Shown here: positions 58,279 through 64,000 of the stretch, one piece after another | Layout of the letters: each line of letters opens with the position of its first letter | Position numbering within the stretch: the stretch's first letter is position 1 | Assembly: GCA_002419055.1 (NCBI GenBank) | Contig: DIFI01000007.1 | Span: forward strand, 1-64,000 | Length of the DNA stretch: 64,000 nucleotides | From: Peptococcaceae bacterium UBA5752 | GTDB taxonomy: Bacteria; Bacillota; Dehalobacteriia; UBA4068 | Reading direction: 5' to 3' | Program-made: the position numbers and the translations under genes | The notes under the pieces: generated by a model | Databases searched by the model: none | What the model was told of the DNA's origin: nothing | The model's input: the letters and a program-made list of their open reading frames with translations, nothing else

Positions 58279-58437
58279 ATGAATGAAAAGAATCCGTATC
58301 AACGGTTGATTTTGAATGAGCAGGAGATTCGTCTGATTCAAATGATCCGCGATACAAAATATGGCGAACTACATATTTTTATTGCAGACAGCAAGCCGAT
58401 AAGAGTCGAAGAAATTAAAAAAAGCATCAAGCTTTAA
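58279..58437 (+). CDS. DUF2292 (YezD-like) small protein
   Basis: 52 aa from ATG 58279 to TAA 58437. The pattern IRDTKYGELHIFIADSKP followed by IRVEEIKKSIKL matches the DUF2292 family (IKYGxxxIxxxDGKxxxIEExxK). Function is unknown; it is often seen near cofactor or sulfur genes. It is the first gene downstream of the B12 riboswitch and its terminator. The ribosome site (AGGGGT) is weak. Confidence 0.75.
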   Translation: MNEKNPYQRLILNEQEIRLIQMIRDTKYGELHIFIADSKPIRVEEIKKSIKL

Positions 58438-58535
58438 GCAGGAACTGAAGAACAACAGAAATTTGACAGATCGGGCAGGAGCGACGAATCAACGGGATTT
58501 TCTTGGAAATCCATCACATAAGAAAGGCGTAACGT

Positions 58536-59285
58536 ATGAAAGGAAACACGTTCACATGCCGCGACGTCTCTTCTCCGCAGTCGATTGTGGAGCATAAACA
58601 GTCATTGGAAGAGGAACTACGGTTTTTTCAGGAAATTAAAAACGCAAAGCTTCTTATTCCATGCAGCGGAAAAAACGAAGAAGCAATTAAAGGTTATTCT
58701 ATAGCTGTCTTGAGCACGCAAAACGGTGAAATATTTCTGCCAGCGTTTACAAACCAGGAAGAATTTGACAAATGGCCGTACGAAAACTGCGGAACGATAG
58801 TATGTTCATATGACGATATAAAACACAAAGTTATCGACAACCCGCAAAAGCTTTCAGGTATCGTTATCAATCCATTTGGCAAAATGCGGCTGCTTCGGTT
58901 AGATCTGATTAAGCAGGTTGACGCAAAAACGGAGGGAATGTCCGTTGAAAGGATTGAGCATGGCAAAAATCTACGCCTGTTTCGGCCAAAACAGGAATTT
59001 CTCGGCCTGGCTGAGAAGATGAAAACATTCTTAAAAACACATGAGGAGGTATACAAGGTTTATCTGCTGTTAGCGCAGGAGCCGAATGATCGGAAGCCGC
59101 ACTGGTTTATTATTGTCGACTTTGACGGCGAACGGGCGGCGCTCTTTCCTGCAATTGCGCACCTTGTACAGCCGTATATGAAACCCGGCGACACCTTCGA
59201 ATTAATCAAGGCGACCGATGGTCTGCTTCAGAAGGCCGCATTGCGCTACCGACCAATTTATACCAAACTTGGCGTCATAAAATGA
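58536..59285 (+). CDS. SseB-family protein
   Basis: 249 aa, soluble. The N-terminal half (about 25-135) has the SseB N-domain pattern (LLIPCSGKNEEAIKGYSIAVL, FLPAFTNQEEFDKW, GIVINPFGKMRLL). The C-terminal half (about 150-245) has the SseB C-domain (VYLLLAQEPNDRKPHWFIIVDF, PYMKPGDTFELI). The family is named for effects on serine sensitivity or rhodanese activity and has no firm biochemical role. It is the second gene after the B12 riboswitch. The ribosome site is AGAAAGG. Confidence 0.82.
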   Translation: MKGNTFTCRDVSSPQSIVEHKQSLEEELRFFQEIKNAKLLIPCSGKNEEAIKGYSIAVLSTQNGEIFLPAFTNQEEFDKWPYENCGTIVCSYDDIKHKVIDNPQKLSGIVINPFGKMRLLRLDLIKQVDAKTEGMSVERIEHGKNLRLFRPKQEFLGLAEKMKTFLKTHEEVYKVYLLLAQEPNDRKPHWFIIVDFDGERAALFPAIAHLVQPYMKPGDTFELIKATDGLLQKAALRYRPIYTKLGVIK

Positions 59286-59340
59286 ATTAATAATTTTCAG
59301 CATCAGATTTGAGTAGGGAACTGACCGAACAACGGAGGTT

Positions 59341-59383
59341 CAGCCAACATGGATTCAATAACCATGTTGACTGGATCTTTTTA
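59341..59383 (+). terminator. Intrinsic terminator after the SseB-like gene
   Basis: CAACATGG (59345-59352) pairs with CCATGTTG (59362-59369), extended by imperfect CAG/CTG pairs, followed by TTTTTATTTT. It may separate the riboswitch transcript from the genes beyond. Confidence 0.8.
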
Positions 59384-59470
59384 TTTTAAGCCGGATGTGT
59401 CAAACAGCGAAAATGTATGTTAGCAGATAGAAGTATCAATTCAAATAAGTTCAAAGGAAAGTGAGTATTT

Positions 59471-59788
59471 GTGAAAGCAGACGATAATATAGGGACAATT
59501 CTCAAATGGATTGAAGCGGCGGATGGCAAAGCAGAATTTCCTCACGTGAATGCAGAATTTGTGCGACATCATAGGCAGGATACGGATGAGGAGCTACTGG
59601 ATTACGTTAGATACTGTGCGGTCGAGCTTGGTCATATTCCCAAAAAGCATGAGGTGTTGGGCTTTTCCTACATAAAAAGCCGGCTTGGACCATGGCCACG
59701 GGTATTGGAAAGTGCTGGACTGAAAGAAACCAAACAGAAGAAAAATTCTTTTAGTCTCATATGTTGCGATAAATATGATAATCGATAA
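59471..59788 (+). CDS. Small protein with homing-endonuclease-associated repeat
   Basis: 105 aa. Residues 40-85 (ELLDYVRYCAVELGHIPKKHEV, YIKSRLGPWPRVLESAGL) match the helical repeat that accompanies HNH homing endonucleases and phage DNA-binding proteins. No nuclease motif is present, so it is likely a DNA-binding protein or a remnant. It begins after GAAAGTGAG and lies between the SseB-like gene and the giant surface protein. Confidence 0.7.
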   Translation: MKADDNIGTILKWIEAADGKAEFPHVNAEFVRHHRQDTDEELLDYVRYCAVELGHIPKKHEVLGFSYIKSRLGPWPRVLESAGLKETKQKKNSFSLICCDKYDNR

Positions 59789-59911
59789 ATCAGCAATATT
59801 GGCACAGAGGAGATGCAATAAATAAATTTGTTAGTTCAGTTAGAAGATTTTATTCATGATCATGATTGAAAATTAAAATATATTTGTGAAGGAAAAGGAA
59901 GGGGAAAACAT

Positions 59912-62900
59912 ATGTCATGGATTAAGAATCATGTATTGAAACCGCAAAACTTGTTGTTAATCGCGTTGCTGGCGGCACTTTGCTTAATCGTATTGCCCAT
60001 AGGCGTACGCGCGATGCAACCCCAGGTGACTGTAATTGTGGAAAACACAACTTTCACCGAATCATTTGCGGAGTACGACAGTCTCTCTGGAGAAACGAAG
60101 ATTTACACGCCTGCCTGGAGCGGGCAAAAGATCAAAGAAACGGTTGAAGTCGCCGACGGCGATACAGCTATTGAATTGGTGGCACGTGCTCTCGAACAGG
60201 CCGGCATAACAGATGTCAGCGGCATTGATTCTAATTATATCACCGGTATCGATGGGCTGGACGCTTATGACGGCGGTTATATGAGCGGCTGGATGTGTTC
60301 GCTGAATGACTGGTTTTTAGCAGAAGGCCTGAATGCCTATAGTTATGACGACGGTGAGATTAACGACGGCGACGTCATAAAAGTTCTGTATACAACAGAT
60401 TGGGGCGCTGATCTCGGCAGCGATTGGAGCAACAATGACAAAACACTTGCGGATCTGGAATTCAGCGAGGGTAGTCTATCCCCGGATTTTGACGCAGATA
60501 CACATACATATACTTTAACCGTGCCGGACGGTGTGGACGAAATCACTGCCATACCCACAGCCAGCAACAAAAATTTTCAGGTGCGCTCCGGCGTGGGGCT
60601 GCTAGAATATGCCAATAATCGGTGTATTCCGATAGAAAACGGCACTGTAGTCAGCGTTGTCTGCGGCAATCCTTCTTGGCCTACCATGAATTACGCCGAT
60701 GATGTGGCGGCTGAAGTATATACTGTCACGGTAGCAGTAGAAGGTGCGGCGGCCAACCACGCGCCCACATTCCAAGAAGGCATAACTTCTCCTGTCAGTG
60801 TTTCTCTTTATTCGGGAGAAGACTGTTCGCTTGATTTGAGTTCGATTTTCAGCGATGAAGACAATGATGCGCTGAGTTATGCCGTCAGTGTTGACAACGG
60901 TGCTAAACAGGAAGTGGACGCCGAATACAGTACAAAAATTAGTAACTGTGTACTGAATTTTTACGCATTCGACGGCAAGACCTATTCCCAACCTTATACG
61001 GTAAACCTGAGCGTTAAAAGCGTTACCGCCACTACGCCGACGGTCAGCGGCGGCAACATGGGTAATATTTTTTATCGTCTTGTTGCCGACTCCACCGTTT
61101 TACCGGAGTCATACTGCAACATAAAAAGCGGCTCCTATAACGGCACCTTGAGCTATCAGTGGTATCTCCGCAATGTCACCGCTAACGCGGCTGCAGAATA
61201 CGAGGCAATTCCCGAAGCCACTACCGTTAAATATACGTTGCCGATCAGCATGATAAACACTGAAGCTGGTATTTATCAATATTTTTGCCGCATCACCAAT
61301 ACGGTGGGTGGAGATGCCAAGAACAGTGCATCTGTGGACAGTGGTGCCAACACGGTTGTTGTCACAGCGTCCGACAGCTATCTTCTGCGCGTCAGTAATG
61401 CCCATACCCTAAAGCTGTATAAGACGGTGGAGCAGGACGGTGTCAAAAGTGAAGTCGCTGTAGATATAGGCGAACCTTTGGCGGTTTCCAGCTATCTGGA
61501 ATATTCTCCAGCTTTAACCGTAGGCACTACTTACCGTTATGAAGGCTTTGATGCCGACGGCAATTCTCTTGCCGGCGGTTCTTTCACCGTTAAGGAAAAT
61601 GTCTATAAATATTATTTCGGACAGGTAAAATTTACCGTAGGCAGTCAGGATATAGCTAATTATACTATCCAGCTTAAAGACGCTGACGGCAATCAGATCA
61701 CACCGGTTCAAATTACCGATGGCACCTTAACAAAGTATTCGTCCATGCTGCAAGGATATCAGTTGGATAATGACAATGTAGGTTCCAATATTAAGTATAC
61801 CTATAAAGCTACCGCCAAACAGGGACTTTGGAACAGCGGCTATGCTTTTTCTTCTAATGATTGGACAAGCATTAACGGCGTTTCCTGGGGTGTGACGAAT
61901 ATCAGTGCAAGCCTGTTGCCCATAATCAATATAACAGTGCCATCTGATTCCCAACTTATCCTAGGCGCTAAAACCGGCAAGCATTATATGCCCTTTACCA
62001 CCTATGATTCGATTATGGAAAGCACAAATAAACTAACGGGCAATACCACTTATTCTTATGCTTTGACGCTTAATTCCCAATATAATATCCGTGTTACCAT
62101 GGATGGCAAGATCACCTATGCTGACCGCTTCGTTGCTACAGTAGGGTTGGAATTAAATATCGCCGCCGATGATCTTTTCGATACGGACAGTTCTTATGAG
62201 GACACCTACCAGAATGATATCTATCTCAATGTTCCGGCCTCACATCAGTTGCTCCTGGATACAGGGGAAACCTTTCAGATTATTCCTTTCCGTATTTATC
62301 AGATTGTCGATAATATCACCAACAATTATTTCTTTGAGCCTGATTATCATTACAGCATTATTTCCGGCGACGATGTGGTGAGTATTGATCAGGATGGTCT
62401 GCTCACAGCAAATCAAGCCGGTACAGCCTTGGTACTGGTAAGCTATGATGCGCTTGAGACATGGCTGACCGGCAGCGCCGGTGATCAGCTCTCAACCGTC
62501 CAACATATTTACGACGCTGTTGATCCTTACCGCATCGGCGTATTTGCCGTTACAGTGGGACAGGATGGCAGCGTGTCTACCGGCATTGATTATGATGCGG
62601 ATTTCGAAACTGTTTATTATGCAGCTACAGTAAACGGCAATGAAGTTGCTGACGCTCATGCTGTCTACACTTTTACGCCGGCAACCGACTCCACTGTTGA
62701 AATTATGCGGCTTAAAGTCACCGACGGTAACGTCGATACCGCCACCGGTTTTGTAACAGATGGCGTGACCAAAAATGTCGACGGTTCTTATACCGTTAAT
62801 TTGAGTGACGGCCGCAATATCTTAAAGATTAGCAAGGATGGACTTGTAGCTTATCAGGTTTTAACCGCGGCCGGTGTTGATGTCGCCTACAGTAACGTGA

Positions 62901-64000
62901 CTACAGGTGGCGACACTTACGCTCCCGGTAACAAAGTTTTGATAACTGTTACCGGTGCGCTGGCTCCGGTACAAAAAATGTCCGGTATCTATAATCCCCA
63001 GAGCGGTATCGTTGTCTACAATGATGAGGACGGCAATGAACTGAAAAACAGCAGCAAATCCTTTAGTTTTACCATACCTTCCTCGTGGACAGGGGCTACT
63101 TATACCATTGATAACGGTCATATCTACACCTGGTGGTATGGTTCCGAAGCCGGTGCTCATCGCGATGTAAGCCTGGAAACCGGGGTAGGCGTAAATACCA
63201 GTGCCGGTTCACCCTTCGGCGATTTCTGCGTGCTGCCGGATATCGTTATACCGATACAGCAGCCTGATACCCGCTACACTGTAACCTTCGTTGCTCCCGA
63301 GGGTGTCAGCATTGATGTTGCCGACAGCAACGGCGCGGAGATGACGGCAACGGATAGCGACGACAATATTTTCGCACTGCCGTCCGGTAACTATACCTAT
63401 ACGGTCAGCGGCAGCGGTTATCAAACAGAATCCCATCAGTTTAGCTTTTACAATACCGAGGACGTGACAATTGCCGTACCTTTGACGCTTGCAGCCACAT
63501 CAGGATCGGCATGGGACGGCACAACTTCCGAACCGACCTTGAAAAACGGGGTATACCAGATTTCCAACGGCGCACAACTAGCCTGGTTTGCGGCTCAGGT
63601 AAACAGCGGCAACAACAGTATCAACGCTAAAATAACTCAGGACATAGCGTTAAGTACGGAATATAGCTGGACCCCTATCGGCACTTCTTCCAAGAAATTT
63701 CTGGGCGTTTTTGACGGCAACGGCCATACTGTCTATAACATGACGATCGATGCATTCCAATACAAGGGGTTGTTCGGATATATCGGCAGCGGCGCGACAG
63801 TCAGTGATCTGACCGTAACCGGCACGCTCACCAATACGACCGCGACCTATAATCAAAGCTTGTTCCATGGCGGTATTGCCGGCGCCAATGCCGGCACGAT
63901 TACCGGATGCGTCAACCGCGTGGCGATTACAGGCTATGTTAACGGCATGCTGGGACAGGGTTCCATTGCAGCTTATGCCGGCGGTATTATCGGCGCCAAC
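59912..64000 (+). CDS. Giant secreted surface protein with DUF4430 (transcobalamin-like) domain, partial
   Basis: The frame is open from ATG 59912 (after AAGGAAGGGG) to the right edge, giving 1363 codons without a stop; the 3' end is outside the window. In order: a signal/anchor (about 12-36); DUF4430 (about 50-165: GDTAIELVARALEQAG, YMSGWMCSLNDWF, DGDVIKVLYTTDWGADLG), a domain shared with the C-terminal part of transcobalamin; a cadherin-like beta-sandwich (about 175-270); several Ig-like/BIG-like stretches; and near the edge GLUG-type repeats (GIAGANAGTITGCVN, YAGGIIGAN). A cobalamin riboswitch lies 1.8 kb upstream. It may capture B12 at the cell surface, which is inferred from the domain and the riboswitch. 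Confidence 0.85.
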   Translation, partial: MSWIKNHVLKPQNLLLIALLAALCLIVLPIGVRAMQPQVTVIVENTTFTESFAEYDSLSGETKIYTPAWSGQKIKETVEVADGDTAIELVARALEQAGITDVSGIDSNYITGIDGLDAYDGGYMSGWMCSLNDWFLAEGLNAYSYDDGEINDGDVIKVLYTTDWGADLGSDWSNNDKTLADLEFSEGSLSPDFDADTHTYTLTVPDGVDEITAIPTASNKNFQVRSGVGLLEYANNRCIPIENGTVVSVVCGNPSWPTMNYADDVAAEVYTVTVAVEGAAANHAPTFQEGITSPVSVSLYSGEDCSLDLSSIFSDEDNDALSYAVSVDNGAKQEVDAEYSTKISNCVLNFYAFDGKTYSQPYTVNLSVKSVTATTPTVSGGNMGNIFYRLVADSTVLPESYCNIKSGSYNGTLSYQWYLRNVTANAAAEYEAIPEATTVKYTLPISMINTEAGIYQYFCRITNTVGGDAKNSASVDSGANTVVVTASDSYLLRVSNAHTLKLYKTVEQDGVKSEVAVDIGEPLAVSSYLEYSPALTVGTTYRYEGFDADGNSLAGGSFTVKENVYKYYFGQVKFTVGSQDIANYTIQLKDADGNQITPVQITDGTLTKYSSMLQGYQLDNDNVGSNIKYTYKATAKQGLWNSGYAFSSNDWTSINGVSWGVTNISASLLPIINITVPSDSQLILGAKTGKHYMPFTTYDSIMESTNKLTGNTTYSYALTLNSQYNIRVTMDGKITYADRFVATVGLELNIAADDLFDTDSSYEDTYQNDIYLNVPASHQLLLDTGETFQIIPFRIYQIVDNITNNYFFEPDYHYSIISGDDVVSIDQDGLLTANQAGTALVLVSYDALETWLTGSAGDQLSTVQHIYDAVDPYRIGVFAVTVGQDGSVSTGIDYDADFETVYYAATVNGNEVADAHAVYTFTPATDSTVEIMRLKVTDGNVDTATGFVTDGVTKNVDGSYTVNLSDGRNILKISKDGLVAYQVLTAAGVDVAYSNVTTGGDTYAPGNKVLITVTGALAPVQKMSGIYNPQSGIVVYNDEDGNELKNSSKSFSFTIPSSWTGATYTIDNGHIYTWWYGSEAGAHRDVSLETGVGVNTSAGSPFGDFCVLPDIVIPIQQPDTRYTVTFVAPEGVSIDVADSNGAEMTATDSDDNIFALPSGNYTYTVSGSGYQTESHQFSFYNTEDVTIAVPLTLAATSGSAWDGTTSEPTLKNGVYQISNGAQLAWFAAQVNSGNNSINAKITQDIALSTEYSWTPIGTSSKKFLGVFDGNGHTVYNMTIDAFQYKGLFGYIGSGATVSDLTVTGTLTNTTATYNQSLFHGGIAGANAGTITGCVNRVAITGYVNGMLGQGSIAAYAGGIIGAN

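Noticed and set aside
60343..63868. Many minus-strand ORFs of 65-129 codons
   Set aside because: They lie opposite one continuous plus-strand frame (59912 to the edge) that has a signal peptide and recognisable domains; they are shadows of it.

Overview
The window looks like a chromosome segment of a low-G+C, strictly anaerobic, spore-forming-type Firmicute (class Clostridia). The markers are a SCIFF peptide with its radical-SAM maturase, a trimeric [FeFe] hydrogenase, a tungsten-type aldehyde:ferredoxin oxidoreductase, a type III glutamine synthetase under an ANTAR regulator, and c-di-GMP-I and cobalamin riboswitches. No rRNA, intact tRNA, CRISPR array or complete prophage is visible. I cannot name the species.

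Left part (1-24 kb, mostly core genes): an ECF sigma/anti-sigma pair; a short collagen-like protein; a NYN-domain protein; the SCIFF RiPP pair (the 51-aa precursor is at 5023-5178); a PLP decarboxylase; a small protein plus the HydC/HydB/HydA-like bifurcating-type hydrogenase operon; an intact ku followed by a decayed ligD; a DUF2892 protein; a glycosyltransferase/phosphodiester-glycosidase/membrane-protein operon; pyrG; an ANTAR regulator divergent from glnN with two consensus promoters and attenuator-like leaders; and an ArsR/AhpD-like/HdrA-like/Lpd group. A dead IS3 orfA fragment follows.

Middle (24-43 kb): one long minus-strand cysteine/sulfur operon reads rrf2-metY-cysK-moeB-nifS-nifU-nadA-mnmA-metA. 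A symporter/amidohydrolase pair follows. Next is a tungsten-enzyme neighbourhood with a MoaD-like carrier, AOR, a TcdA-type E1-like enzyme and a three-cysteine LarE. A MutS2 paralogue without an Smr domain follows; it has a leader peptide and terminator like those of antibiotic-inducible ribosome-protection genes, and is followed by a GNAT.

Right part (43.6-64 kb, accessory): three partial tRNA-Met 3' ends (43621, 52161, 57150), all in the same orientation and each followed by a hairpin, divide the region into blocks that look like serially integrated islands. Block 1 has a DUF456 protein, a secreted CAP protein behind three tandem 152-bp c-di-GMP-I riboswitches, a sortase, a BTAD regulator and an LPDTG surface protein with four repeats. 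Block 2 has an RNase R-like enzyme, an integrase fragment and a secreted leucine-rich-repeat protein. Block 3 has a cobalamin riboswitch, a DUF2292 protein, an SseB-like protein, a homing-endonuclease-repeat protein, and the first 1363 codons of a giant surface protein with a transcobalamin-like DUF4430 domain that runs off the right edge.

Main points to follow up: the triple c-di-GMP riboswitch array with two terminators and a final ribosome-site-masking hairpin, the MutS2 leader, the tRNA-fragment island tandem, and the B12 riboswitch/DUF4430 pairing.
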